Positions 7,860-16,082 of a stretch of DNA of 64,000 nt are shown here, piece by piece. The notes beneath the pieces were generated by a model that had not been told where the DNA came from, made no database searches, and worked only from the letters and a program-made list of their open reading frames with translations. Every line of letters begins with the position of its first letter. The first letter of the stretch is position 1. The position numbers and the translations under genes are program-made. Origin of the DNA: Sebaldella termitidis ATCC 33386 (GTDB taxonomy: Bacteria > Fusobacteriota > Fusobacteriia > Fusobacteriales > Leptotrichiaceae); NCBI RefSeq assembly GCF_000024405.1, contig NC_013517.1, positions 2,170,001-2,234,000 of the forward strand. Reading direction: 5' to 3'.

Positions 7860-8852
7860 TTAATCCTGTGCAGGAGCAGGTGTACCGCTGCCTTCAGGTT
7901 TCTTAGGCTGTGGAGCCTGTTTTGGCTGACTTTCTCCGCCGGCCGGAGCAGTTCCGCTGCTGTTATCCGGTTTAGCATTGTTATTTGCCGGAGGTGCAGC
8001 CGGTTTTGTACTTTTTTCGTCAATTTTTTCCATTGTCTGATTGATGATATCTTCTACATTTTGGTTAGTAACATTTTCATCCGAATTCTGCTTTATGATA
8101 TCTTCGATTGTAGGTTCTGCTTTTCTAGGGGCAGGACCTGAATTTATAACAATAGATACAGCCTGTCCTTTTTCAATCTTGGCACCCGGAGCTGGATTAG
8201 TAGATATTATAGCATTAACAGGCAGTGTATCATCATTTGCCCTGCTGATCTTACCGGCTTTTAATCCCAGCTGAACAAGAAGTGTCTGTGCATCATTCAG
8301 ATCAAGACCTATCAAGTTAGGCATAACAGAAGCATCAAGTATTTTTCTTGAAGAAACAAGAAGTGATATCTTCTGGTTAGGATCGAGCTTTGTTCCCGGT
8401 GCGGGATAAACTGAAATTATAGTATTAAACTTCGCATCTGAAGGCTGATAATCTATTTTCTCTATCTGGATATCAGAGTTCTGAAGTATTGATTTTGCTT
8501 CAAGGAGTTCCATTTTTTCGATATTTGGTACTTCTTTTCCTTTTCCGTTATTAACCCAGATCTGTACTGTTCTGTTTGTCTTTACGATCTTTCCTGCTTC
8601 GGGATATTGGATAAATACTTTATTAAATCCCACTTTTTCTGAGTTTGAACTATTTATCTTAACTTTTAAACCTGCTTCTTTCAGGTATTTTTCTGCATCT
8701 TTTACATCTAAATTCATTACATTCGGAACTTCTGATTTTTGTTCGTTAAAAAAACGTCTCACAAATACATCTCTTCCAAAAATTATTATAACAGCTAATG
8801 AAATTACGAAAATTATAAATTTTATGTAGTTTATTCTGATTCTTCCAGCCAT
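7860..8852 (-). CDS. Membrane-anchored PASTA-domain protein without kinase
   Basis: A 330-residue protein: short cytoplasmic N terminus, one membrane helix (about 10-27), then three PASTA domains starting near EVPNVMNLDVKDAEKYL, EVPNIEKMELLEAKSIL and VMPNLIGLDLNDAQTLL, and a disordered Pro/Ala/Lys-rich tail from about 245. PASTA domains bind muropeptides or lipid II and usually form the outer half of PrkC-type Ser/Thr kinases. Here the kinase domain is absent although the gene occupies the prkC position before rsgA and rpe. It probably acts in the periplasm on peptidoglycan or septal synthesis. First gene of the minus-strand operon. Confidence 0.85.
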   Translation of the reverse strand: MAGRIRINYIKFIIFVISLAVIIIFGRDVFVRRFFNEQKSEVPNVMNLDVKDAEKYLKEAGLKVKINSSNSEKVGFNKVFIQYPEAGKIVKTNRTVQIWVNNGKGKEVPNIEKMELLEAKSILQNSDIQIEKIDYQPSDAKFNTIISVYPAPGTKLDPNQKISLLVSSRKILDASVMPNLIGLDLNDAQTLLVQLGLKAGKISRANDDTLPVNAIISTNPAPGAKIEKGQAVSIVINSGPAPRKAEPTIEDIIKQNSDENVTNQNVEDIINQTMEKIDEKSTKPAAPPANNNAKPDNSSGTAPAGGESQPKQAPQPKKPEGSGTPAPAQD

Positions 8853-9209
8853 GAATTACTCCTTAACTATAGTTTTTTTATATGATATCATAATTGGGAC
8901 AAAAACGCAATCAAACTGTAGGAAAATGTTAAAGTACGGCAATTTTGGAACAGGCAATTTAATATAGTTTTATAACTTTTTATTTTACTGCCGAAAAAAA
9001 ATAAATCATACACAGATAGAAGCATAATATAAAGTAAATATTAAGATACAGGGATAAGAAATAAAAAAAGAACTGCTGATAAGAAAAAACAGGGTTTTCA
9101 AAACGGGGAATATACACGGAAGATTAAATTTTATAATACTTTTTAGGTTGCAACAAAGCTACATAAGTGATATAATTTAAAAAATTTATTGGGAAAGAAG
9201 AGATATCAG
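8853..9209. other. Divergent intergenic region, PASTA operon / hpt
   Basis: It separates the minus-strand PASTA operon from hpt. Apart from the hpt promoter at 9148-9176 I see no ORF with a ribosome site and no strong hairpin. Confidence 0.4.
9148..9176 (+). promoter_or_regulatory. Sigma-70 promoter for hpt
   Basis: TTGCAA (9148-9153), 17-base spacer, TATAAT (9171-9176). Confidence 0.75.
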
Positions 9210-9764
9210 ATGACAAAAAAAGATTGGGAGTACGGAATCAGTAAAACACTGATTGACAGTGAAACATTACGTGCAAGAATAAAGGAATTAGGTGCAGAGA
9301 TAACAAGAGATTTTGCAGGAAAAGAAGAAGACCTTGTAGTTGTCTGCCTGCTTAAAGGTTCACTCCTGTTCATGGCAGATCTTATCAGAGAGATAAAGCT
9401 GCCGATAACAATAGATTTTATGGAAATTTCTAGCTACGGGAATGACTTTGCAAGCACAAGGGAAGTGAAAATACTGAAGGATCTGGAAGGCAGCATAATG
9501 GGAAAAGATGTGCTTATCGTAGAGGATATTATTGATTCTGGACTTACATTAAAAAAGGTACTGAAAATAATCGGAGGAAGAGGAGCAAAGGAAGTATACC
9601 TGTGCACACTTCTTGATAAAAAGGTGAAAAGAGAAGCAGACATAAATGTACAGTATGTGGGATTTGAAATAGACGATGAATTCGTACTGGGCTATGGTCT
9701 GGATTTTAAGCAGGAATATAGAAATATTCCGTATATTGCCGTTATGGGTGAAGATTTTGAATAA
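9210..9764 (+). CDS. hpt: Hypoxanthine phosphoribosyltransferase
   Basis: A 184-residue purine-salvage enzyme converting hypoxanthine or guanine plus PRPP to IMP or GMP. It shows the PRPP-binding motif VLIVEDIIDSGLTL, the loop LLKGSLLFMADLIR and a C-terminal VGFEIDDEFVLGYGLD. I prefer the ATG at 9210 over a TTG at 9189, because the TTG has no ribosome site and the normal N terminus begins near DWEYGISKTLI. Its 3' end overlaps rsmA by 8 bases. Confidence 0.92.
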   Translation: MTKKDWEYGISKTLIDSETLRARIKELGAEITRDFAGKEEDLVVVCLLKGSLLFMADLIREIKLPITIDFMEISSYGNDFASTREVKILKDLEGSIMGKDVLIVEDIIDSGLTLKKVLKIIGGRGAKEVYLCTLLDKKVKREADINVQYVGFEIDDEFVLGYGLDFKQEYRNIPYIAVMGEDFE

Positions 9765-10578
9765 TACCGGAGAAAAAAATTACAGAACAAAGAAAAAATA
9801 CGGTCAGAATTTTTTGGAAAACAAGGTAATACTGGAAGAGATATTTTCATATGCAGATATAAATAAGACAGATACAGTGATTGAAATCGGACCGGGGCTG
9901 GGTTTTCTTACCGAAAGTCTTGCTGAAAAAGCTGGGCAGGTATATGCTTTCGAGATAGATGATGATCTGGTAAAAATATTATCGGAAAAGTTTTCAAAGG
10001 TCGAGAATCTAAAAATAATCCATACAGATTTTATGGATTATGATTTGTCTGAAATAGTGGAAAAAGAAAAAAATATAAAGGTAGTTGCCAATATTCCGTA
10101 TTATATTACTTCTCCCATCGTAGGAAAGCTTATTAAGTACAGGGACTCTATAGATGAAATATATATTATGGTTCAGAAGGAAGTGGCAGAACGGATAAGC
10201 GCCGTCAGCCCGAGCAGCGATATAAGTCTTCTTACACATGCAGTGCAGTTTTTCGGCAATGCAGAATATCTGTTTACTGTAAAGAAAGAGCTTTTTAATC
10301 CCGTACCAAAGGTAGATTCAGCTTTTTTGGGGATAAAACTGTATAAAGACAGAGAGTATGAAAAGCAGATAGATGAAGCAGAATATTTTAAATATCTGAA
10401 AGCAGCTTTTTCCAATAAAAGAAAAAGCCTCGGGAATAATATGAAGAATCTGGGATATGATAAACAACAGACCGGGTCTGCACTTGAAAAAACCGGGAAA
10501 AAACCTCTTGCCAGGGCAGAGGAGTTTTCAGTACAGGAATTCATAGATTTTATAAATGCTTTAAAGGATGAAAAATGA
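9757..10578 (+). CDS. rsmA: 16S rRNA (adenine1518/1519-N6)-dimethyltransferase
   Basis: KsgA/RsmA dimethylates two adjacent adenines in the 3' hairpin of 16S rRNA. Motifs: KKKYGQNFLEN at the N terminus, the SAM loop IEIGPGLGFLTE, FEIDDDL and the catalytic NIPYYITSPI. The frame is open far into hpt, but homologues begin just before KKKYGQNF, so I chose TTG at 9757, preceded by GGGTGAAG; GTG at 9748 is possible. The result is 273 residues. The overlap with hpt suggests coupling. Confidence 0.9.
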   Translation: MNNTGEKNYRTKKKYGQNFLENKVILEEIFSYADINKTDTVIEIGPGLGFLTESLAEKAGQVYAFEIDDDLVKILSEKFSKVENLKIIHTDFMDYDLSEIVEKEKNIKVVANIPYYITSPIVGKLIKYRDSIDEIYIMVQKEVAERISAVSPSSDISLLTHAVQFFGNAEYLFTVKKELFNPVPKVDSAFLGIKLYKDREYEKQIDEAEYFKYLKAAFSNKRKSLGNNMKNLGYDKQQTGSALEKTGKKPLARAEEFSVQEFIDFINALKDEK

Positions 10579-10817
10579 TGAAAAGCTGGGAATATATAAT
10601 AAAAACTAGAAAATCTGATATAGATTATATCAATAAAATAATAGAAGTGCATGAAGGAACAGCCAATGTGAGAACTTTGAACAGTGAAGAGGGTATGGTA
10701 AAAATACTTACAAATGAATTTTTTCTGAATGATGTGGAATTAATTCTGGAAAAACTCAAAAAACACGGGGTGGTACTAGAAATCCTTGAAAAAAGAGAGT
10801 GGCAGGGAGTATTATAA
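10575..10817 (+). CDS. Small conserved protein, DUF4911-like
   Basis: An 80-residue protein overlapping the rsmA stop (ATGATGA). The sequence runs from SWEYIIKTRKSDIDYINKIIEV to LKKHGVVLEILEKREW. It resembles the short DUF4911 family, which looks like an ACT-like alpha/beta fold. No catalytic residues are evident. It lies between rsmA and the thioesterase gene with no gap, so it belongs to the same operon. Function unknown. Confidence 0.6.
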   Translation: MMKSWEYIIKTRKSDIDYINKIIEVHEGTANVRTLNSEEGMVKILTNEFFLNDVELILEKLKKHGVVLEILEKREWQGVL

Positions 10818-10819
10818 GC

Positions 10820-11236
10820 ATGAAAGAAAAAATAGTGGAACATAGGGTTTATTATTATGATACTGATAAAATGGGAGTAGTATATCATTCCAATTATCTG
10901 AAATGGATGGAAGTAGCAAGAACTGAATTTTTCAGAGATATACTGCCATACAGCACGCTTGAGGAAATGGGAGTTATGCTTCCGGTAAAAACACTGAATA
11001 TAGAATATTTTAATTCTGTAAAATATGATGAATTAATAAAAATAAAAATAAAACTGCTTGAGTTTTCAAAGATAAAAATAAAATTTTTATACGAAATTTA
11101 TGATGAAAGCTTCACACAATTAAAAGCTAAGGCTGAAACAGTGAATGTTTTCACTGATGCAGACGGAAATTTGAAAAGGCTTTCCGGTGAAGTAAGAGAC
11201 CTCTTTGGAAATTATATTTCGGTATCGTCAAAGTAA
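10820..11236 (+). CDS. YbgC/FadM-type acyl-CoA thioesterase (hot-dog fold)
   Basis: A 138-residue single-domain 4HBT protein. The motif YYDTDKMGVVYHSNYLKWMEVAR carries the Asp and His-Tyr characteristic of YbgC-type thioesterases, with EYFNSVKYDELIKIKIKL as the central strand pair. It hydrolyses acyl-CoA or acyl-ACP; the chain length cannot be read. The ATG at 10820 follows GGAGT; a GTG at 10799 inside the previous gene is less likely. Confidence 0.85.
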   Translation: MKEKIVEHRVYYYDTDKMGVVYHSNYLKWMEVARTEFFRDILPYSTLEEMGVMLPVKTLNIEYFNSVKYDELIKIKIKLLEFSKIKIKFLYEIYDESFTQLKAKAETVNVFTDADGNLKRLSGEVRDLFGNYISVSSK

Positions 11237-11279
11237 ATTTCCAAAACGGTTTAATGAAAAAATAAAAAGGAGAGTAATC

Positions 11280-11525
11280 ATGAGTAGATATTTTGATACT
11301 GTGAATTTTTTAGTAGAAAACCTGGTTGAAGATAAAAGTTCTTTTCACCTTGAGAGCAATGAAAAAGGGAAAAGCATATTTATTAAGATAATAGTAGATG
11401 AGACAAATATGGGTAAATTAATAGGAAAAAACGGAAGAATTATTACATCTATAAGAACGCTTATCTCTTCAATTGCCAAAAAAGAAAATAAAATAGTAAA
11501 AATAGAAATAAAAAAAGCCGGATAG
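11280..11525 (+). CDS. khpA: KH-domain RNA-binding protein KhpA
   Basis: An 81-residue single type-II KH domain with the GxxG loop inside MGKLIGKNGRIITSIRTLISS. KhpA binds RNA broadly and in Firmicutes affects cell elongation and division, often upstream of rimM and trmD as here. The ATG at 11280 follows AAAGGAGAG; the longer reading frame starting inside the thioesterase gene is spurious. Confidence 0.88.
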   Translation: MSRYFDTVNFLVENLVEDKSSFHLESNEKGKSIFIKIIVDETNMGKLIGKNGRIITSIRTLISSIAKKENKIVKIEIKKAG

Positions 11526-11547
11526 GCTGTTTTACCGAAAGGATGTT

Positions 11548-12051
11548 ATGGAATTAGTAAATATCGGGACAATAACAGGGACTCATCATTTGAACGGAGC
11601 AGTAAAAGTCACGTCAATATTTCAGGATACTGATGTGATAATATCGGAAAAGGTGCTGCTGGAAAAGAATAATGACAAGAAGCTCTGTACTGTCAAATCA
11701 GTAAAAAGAATAAATAATAAAAAGCTTATAGTGGAATTTTCCGAAATAAGCAACATAAATGATGCCAAAAGTCTAAACGGATATCAGGTAAAAATTCGAA
11801 GAGATCTTCTGCCGGAAAAGACGGAAGAAGATTTTTATTATAATGATCTGCTGGGAATGAAAGTCTTTGAAAAAGAGGAATATCTCGGAGATATTTTAGA
11901 TACTATGGAAACTGCGGCTCACGATATTTTAGTAGTGGTAAACAGTGACGGCAGGGAGATACTTGTGCCGATGGTTGATATTTTTGTGAAAAAGATAGAT
12001 TTTGAAGCGGGAAAAATAGAAGTAGAATTAATAGAAGGAATGAAAGAATGA
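11548..12051 (+). CDS. rimM: 16S rRNA processing protein RimM
   Basis: A 167-residue ribosome maturation factor for the 30S head that binds ribosomal protein uS19. It begins VNIGTITGTHHLNGAVKV, the RimM N-terminal barrel, and has the PRC-barrel half from about DFYYNDLLGMKVFEKEEYLG, ending in LVPMVDIFVKKID. It overlaps trmD by 4 bases. Confidence 0.92.
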   Translation: MELVNIGTITGTHHLNGAVKVTSIFQDTDVIISEKVLLEKNNDKKLCTVKSVKRINNKKLIVEFSEISNINDAKSLNGYQVKIRRDLLPEKTEEDFYYNDLLGMKVFEKEEYLGDILDTMETAAHDILVVVNSDGREILVPMVDIFVKKIDFEAGKIEVELIEGMKE

Positions 12052-12788
12052 AATTTACTGTATTAACTTTATTTCCTGAGATATTCGAGCTGTATCTGAA
12101 TCAGACGATCATACAGAGAGCTGTGGATATGGGAATTGTAACTTATGAAATCGTAAATATCAGGGAATTCAGTGGAAATAAACACGGGCAGGTAGATGAC
12201 ACCCCATTCGGCGGCGGTGCAGGAATGGTCTTAAAACCTGAACCTTACTGGAATTATTTTAAGATAAAAAATGCGGAAAATCCCAAAAAGCCTTTTGTTA
12301 TTTTTGTTACCCCTCAGGGAATACCTGCAAACCAAAATATAATAAGCGATATTGCCGAAAAAGAAGATGTGGTGCTGATATCCGGAAGATATGAAGGACT
12401 GGATCAAAGGGTAATTGATAATTTTGTGGATATGGAGGTTTCTATAGGAGACTTTGTTTTGAGCAGCGGCGATCTGCCGGTACTTTGTCTTATGGATTCG
12501 GTAATACGGATAAAAGACGGAGTCATAAAAAAAGAATCTTTTGAAACAGATTCATTTTATAATGGTCTTCTTGGTTTTCCCCAGTATACCAAACCGGCTG
12601 TAATAGAAGGTGTAGAGGTTCCGGAAGTACTGACATCCGGACACCATAAAAAAATAGATGAATACAGACTTCTCGAATCATTGAAAAAAACCTGTAAAAA
12701 CCGTCCGGATCTTTTGGAAAAGAAAATTAAGGAAGATGAAAATTTTCGGGCAGTATGGGAAAAATATAAAAAGGAGATAGAATTATGA
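12048..12788 (+). CDS. trmD: tRNA (guanine37-N1)-methyltransferase
   Basis: A 246-residue SPOUT enzyme that makes m1G37 and prevents frameshifting. Motifs: FTVLTLFPEIFELYL, DDTPFGGGAGMVLKPEP, LISGRYEGLDQRV and EVSIGDFVLSSGDLPV (trefoil knot), SGHHKKIDEYR at the C-terminal domain. It starts inside the rimM stop (ATGA) and overlaps the next gene by 4 bases. Confidence 0.95.
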   Translation: MKFTVLTLFPEIFELYLNQTIIQRAVDMGIVTYEIVNIREFSGNKHGQVDDTPFGGGAGMVLKPEPYWNYFKIKNAENPKKPFVIFVTPQGIPANQNIISDIAEKEDVVLISGRYEGLDQRVIDNFVDMEVSIGDFVLSSGDLPVLCLMDSVIRIKDGVIKKESFETDSFYNGLLGFPQYTKPAVIEGVEVPEVLTSGHHKKIDEYRLLESLKKTCKNRPDLLEKKIKEDENFRAVWEKYKKEIEL

Positions 12789-13306
12789 TATATTCATTGG
12801 GAGAAAAAATGCCAAAAGTGGATAAGGATACTTATGTGGCAGAGTCAGCCGCAGTAATAGGCGACGTAGAGCTTGCAGACGGTGTAAATATATGGTTTGG
12901 TGCTGTCTTAAGAGGAGATCTCGAAAAAATAAGCATTGGTTCAGGGAGTAATGTTCAGGATAATTCGACAATACATACTGATTTTGGTATACCATGCAGA
13001 ATCGGGAAAAATGTTACAGTGGGACATAATGTTATTCTTCACAGCTGTGATATTGGTGATAATGTTATAGTAGGAATGGGAAGTACGGTATTAAACGGCG
13101 CAAAAGTAGGAACAAACTGCCTTATAGGAGCAAATTCCCTTGTTACACATAAGCTTCCGCATGAAGACGGGGTTCTCATAATGGGACAGCCTGCCAAAGT
13201 AATAAGAAAACTAACAGAAGATGAAATAAAGCATATTTTTGAGAATGCAGATCATTATGTGAAAAACGGAAGATACTTTAAAGAAAATCTAAAGGAGATC
13301 AAATGA
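12785..13306 (+). CDS. Gamma-carbonic-anhydrase-like hexapeptide-repeat protein
   Basis: A 173-residue left-handed beta-helix protein of the YrdA/PaaY/CaiE type. Hexapeptide repeats run from VAESAAVIGDVELADGVNIW to VGTNCLIGANSLV; likely zinc ligands are the histidines in IHTDFG, VGHNVI and ILHSCDIG. The motif NIWFGAVLRGDL is typical. These proteins bind zinc and some hydrate CO2, while others have unknown roles. The ATG overlaps the trmD stop. Confidence 0.88.
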   Translation: MIYSLGEKMPKVDKDTYVAESAAVIGDVELADGVNIWFGAVLRGDLEKISIGSGSNVQDNSTIHTDFGIPCRIGKNVTVGHNVILHSCDIGDNVIVGMGSTVLNGAKVGTNCLIGANSLVTHKLPHEDGVLIMGQPAKVIRKLTEDEIKHIFENADHYVKNGRYFKENLKEIK

Positions 13307-13866
13307 GGGAAAAGGTATATGTAGGTTTGGTACATTATCCTGTGTATAATAAAAATAACGATATTGTGGCAACATCAGTTACAAATTTTGATATACACGA
13401 TATATCAAGAACATGCCGCACATATGATATAGAAAATTATTTTATAATAACTCCGCTTGATGCACAGAAAGAGCTGACAGGAAGAATAATAGGATTCTGG
13501 CAGGAAGGCTGTGGTATAGAGTTTAACAAAAACAGAAATGAAGCATTTGAGCATACACGGCTTATGGATTCCATAGAAGACTGCATAAAAAAAATCACAG
13601 AAAAAGAAGGGAAAGAACCGAGAATAATAACAACATCTGCAAAAACCTTTCCCAATTCAGTATCTTACAAGGAATTAAGCAGTGAAATATACGATGATGA
13701 AAATCCTTATTTTCTTCTTTTCGGAACCGGATGGGGTCTGACAGATGAAATAATGGAAATGTCATATAAAATACTTAATCCTATAAGGGGAAAGACAGAA
13801 TATAATCACCTTTCAGTAAGAAGTGCTGTTTCAATTATACTGGACAGACTGTTTGGCGATAACTGA
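13303..13866 (+). CDS. Putative SPOUT-type RNA methyltransferase
   Basis: A 187-residue protein resembling the Pfam RNA methyltransferase family PF09936. It opens with VYVGLVHYPVYNKNNDIVATSVTNFDIHDISR and carries FLLFGTGWGLTDEI, a glycine-rich knot loop near residue 145, followed by NHLSVRSAVSIILDRLFG, which resembles the cofactor-binding end of SPOUT enzymes. The target RNA is unknown. Overlapping the previous gene, it continues the trmD operon. Confidence 0.75.
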   Translation: MREKVYVGLVHYPVYNKNNDIVATSVTNFDIHDISRTCRTYDIENYFIITPLDAQKELTGRIIGFWQEGCGIEFNKNRNEAFEHTRLMDSIEDCIKKITEKEGKEPRIITTSAKTFPNSVSYKELSSEIYDDENPYFLLFGTGWGLTDEIMEMSYKILNPIRGKTEYNHLSVRSAVSIILDRLFGDN

Positions 13867-13900
13867 TATTTTGCTGGATATTAGGAAGGGAGGGACATTA

Positions 13901-14683
13901 GTGGATGGATATGTAAGAAATATTATATTAAACGAGCTGAAAGAACTTGAAAAAAAAGAAAATATAAAAATACTTTTTGCTGTGGAATCAGGGAGCAGAG
14001 CATGGGGCTTTGAATCTAAAGACAGCGATTATGATGTTCGTTTTGTATACGTAAGACCTCTTGAATGGTATATGTCAATAAGCAAAAGAAAAAATACATT
14101 AGAAGTTATGATAAATGAAGATTTGGATTTCGCAGGCTGGGATCTGAATAAAGCTGTCGAGCTGCTGGCTAAAAGCAACCCGCCTTTGGGGGAATGGCTG
14201 AATTCCAGTATTGTTTATACAGAAAAGGATAATATTATTGCTGAGTTTGATAAGCTTTTTGATAAATATCTCAGAGAAAACGCCTTAGTGTATCATTATT
14301 TGAGCATGGCTTCCAAAGATATGGAAACTCTCCGTGAAAAAAGAGAAATAAAACTAAAAAAATATTTTTATATGTTAAGATCATTACTGGCATCAAAATG
14401 GGTAATGCTGTATCACGAAAAGCCCCCTATACTTTTGAGCGAGCTTTTGACACTTGTAAAGAATGAAGCAATTCAAAGAGAAGTGGATAAACTTCTGGAA
14501 ATAAAGAAAGCAGGAGACGAAAGTACTAAGATAGTGGGAAATGAAATAATTAATGAGTTTATTTTTGATACAAAAAAAGAAGTAGAAAAAATGGTGAAAG
14601 AAATTCCGAATTCTAAAAATACCGATCTGAAATTTCTGGATAAGTTTTTCCTTGATAAAGTTCTTTATTATGAAAAAATATAA
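13901..14683 (+). CDS. Nucleotidyltransferase-superfamily protein (PF10127-like)
   Basis: A 260-residue protein of the Pol-beta-like superfamily. Near the N terminus it has FAVESGSRAWGFESKDSDYD, matching the GSRAWG...DSDYDVRF signature with the two metal-binding Asp. The rest is helical. I start it at GTG 13901, which follows GGGAGGGA; the longer ORF from 13823 has no ribosome site. Known members are poorly characterised; relatives transfer nucleotides to RNA, proteins or small molecules. It is the last gene of the trmD operon. Confidence 0.75.
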   Translation: MDGYVRNIILNELKELEKKENIKILFAVESGSRAWGFESKDSDYDVRFVYVRPLEWYMSISKRKNTLEVMINEDLDFAGWDLNKAVELLAKSNPPLGEWLNSSIVYTEKDNIIAEFDKLFDKYLRENALVYHYLSMASKDMETLREKREIKLKKYFYMLRSLLASKWVMLYHEKPPILLSELLTLVKNEAIQREVDKLLEIKKAGDESTKIVGNEIINEFIFDTKKEVEKMVKEIPNSKNTDLKFLDKFFLDKVLYYEKI

Positions 14684-15082
14684 TTTTAAGCGGGGTTGTG
14701 GTATTAAGCAATTCCGTTTTTTGTTAATTTTTTGAAAACAGAGTATATTTTTTAATAAAATAAGAAAGTCAGTTTTTTAAATTTTAATATACAATTATAC
14801 TCTTTGCTCCGCAAGAGAAAAAATACATAAAAAACATATTTTGAAGGAAAAAAATATAAAAAAAGCTTTGCCCTAATATTGACAATTAGAAACTTCAAGC
14901 TAAAATTAAGTATATGCGTAAAAAAATAAAGTCTTAAAAAAAGAATTTGAGAAATATTTTTTATATCAATTCCTAAATTCTAATATTGACAGTAAATTTT
15001 TTTATACAAAAAAATGAAACGTTTTAAAAATTTTAGTTTAATATGAGTTTTATTTCAAAATAAATAATTACAGGAGGGCAGC
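14684..15082. other. AT-rich upstream region of the dha operon
   Basis: No gene. It contains two copies of CTAATATTGACA, at 14873-14884 and 14980-14991, 107 bases apart. The first forms part of a possible promoter (TTGACA 14879-14884, 16-base spacer, TAAAAT 14901-14906). The second has no clear -10. Confidence 0.45.
14879..14906 (+). promoter_or_regulatory. Possible promoter for dhaKLM-glpK
   Basis: TTGACA and TAAAAT separated by 16 bases, about 175 bases before dhaK. Confidence 0.45.
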
Positions 15083-16072
15083 ATGAAAAAATTGATCAAC
15101 AAGACAGAGAATATTGTGAGAGAAATGCTGGAGGGACTGGCTGAAGCTTATCCGGATATTCTTGAAAAATTACCGGACTTTAATATTATCAAAAGAAAAA
15201 CTGTAAGCAGCAAGGTAAATCTCGTGAGCGGAGGGGGAAGCGGTCATGAGCCTGCACACGCAGGATACGTAGGGTATGGAATGCTGGACGCGGCAGTAGC
15301 CGGGGAAGTATTTACATCACCGACACCGGATCAGGTGCTAGAGGGAATAAAAGCTGTAAAATCAGAAAAAGGAGTGCTTCTTATAATAAAAAATTACAGC
15401 GGAGACATTATGAACTTTGAAATGGCAGCAGATATGGCAGAAATGGAAGATATAAAAGTGGAAAAGGTAGTAGTAAATGATGATATAGCGATGGAGGACA
15501 GTACATATACCATAGGAAGAAGAGGGGTGGCGGGAACAGTGCTGGTTCACAAGATCAGCGGTGCAGCGGCCGAAGACGGTCTTGAGCTTGATGAAGTAAA
15601 AAGAATTGCAGAAAAAACAATAAAAAACGTAAAAACCCTGGGTATGTCTCTGGGACCGTGCACAGTACCTGCAAGCGGCAAAGAAAGCTTTCATCTGGAG
15701 GATGATGAAATAGAAATGGGACTGGGAATTCATGGCGAACCCGGTATACATAAGGGAAAATTAAAAACAGCAGATGAACATGTGGAATATATGATGGAAA
15801 AACTTCTCTCCGAGCAGAAATTTTCTGAAAATGAAAAGACTGCAGTATTAATAAACGGATTAGGTGCAACACCGCTGATGGAACTTTATATAATAAACAG
15901 AAAAGTTTCTGAAATTTTGAAAAATAAAAAAATAGAAATATCAGAAACTATAGTAGGTAATTATATGACTTCTCTTGAAATGCCGGGCTTCTCCATAACA
16001 TTGCTAAAGCTTGATGAAGAACTGGAAAAATATCTGAAATTTAAGGCCAGAACACCGGCATATAAAAACTGA
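15083..16072 (+). CDS. dhaK: Dihydroxyacetone kinase subunit DhaK
   Basis: The 329-residue substrate-binding subunit of PTS-dependent dihydroxyacetone kinase. It shows NLVSGGGSGHEPAHAGYVG and the catalytic His near residue 217 in GLGIHGEPG, which binds dihydroxyacetone as a hemiaminal. DhaL-ADP phosphorylates the bound substrate; DhaM recharges the nucleotide. First gene of a four-gene operon, with AGGAGGGCAGC before the ATG. Confidence 0.95.
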   Translation: MKKLINKTENIVREMLEGLAEAYPDILEKLPDFNIIKRKTVSSKVNLVSGGGSGHEPAHAGYVGYGMLDAAVAGEVFTSPTPDQVLEGIKAVKSEKGVLLIIKNYSGDIMNFEMAADMAEMEDIKVEKVVVNDDIAMEDSTYTIGRRGVAGTVLVHKISGAAAEDGLELDEVKRIAEKTIKNVKTLGMSLGPCTVPASGKESFHLEDDEIEMGLGIHGEPGIHKGKLKTADEHVEYMMEKLLSEQKFSENEKTAVLINGLGATPLMELYIINRKVSEILKNKKIEISETIVGNYMTSLEMPGFSITLLKLDEELEKYLKFKARTPAYKN

Positions 16073-16082
16073 GGTGAAATGT

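Noticed and set aside
7847-8023. Upstream in-frame extension of rsgA with an ATG at 8023
   Set aside because: It is a frame-shadow of the low-complexity tail of the PASTA gene, is unlike RsgA proteins and has no ribosome site.
15009-15035. Possible catabolite-repression (cre) site around TGAAACGTTTTA before dhaK
   Set aside because: One base short of the TGWAANCGNTNWCA spacing, so it does not match.
15362-15872. Overlapping minus-strand ORFs across dhaK
   Set aside because: Rich in Cys, His, Phe and Tyr, as expected for antisense of AT-rich coding DNA.
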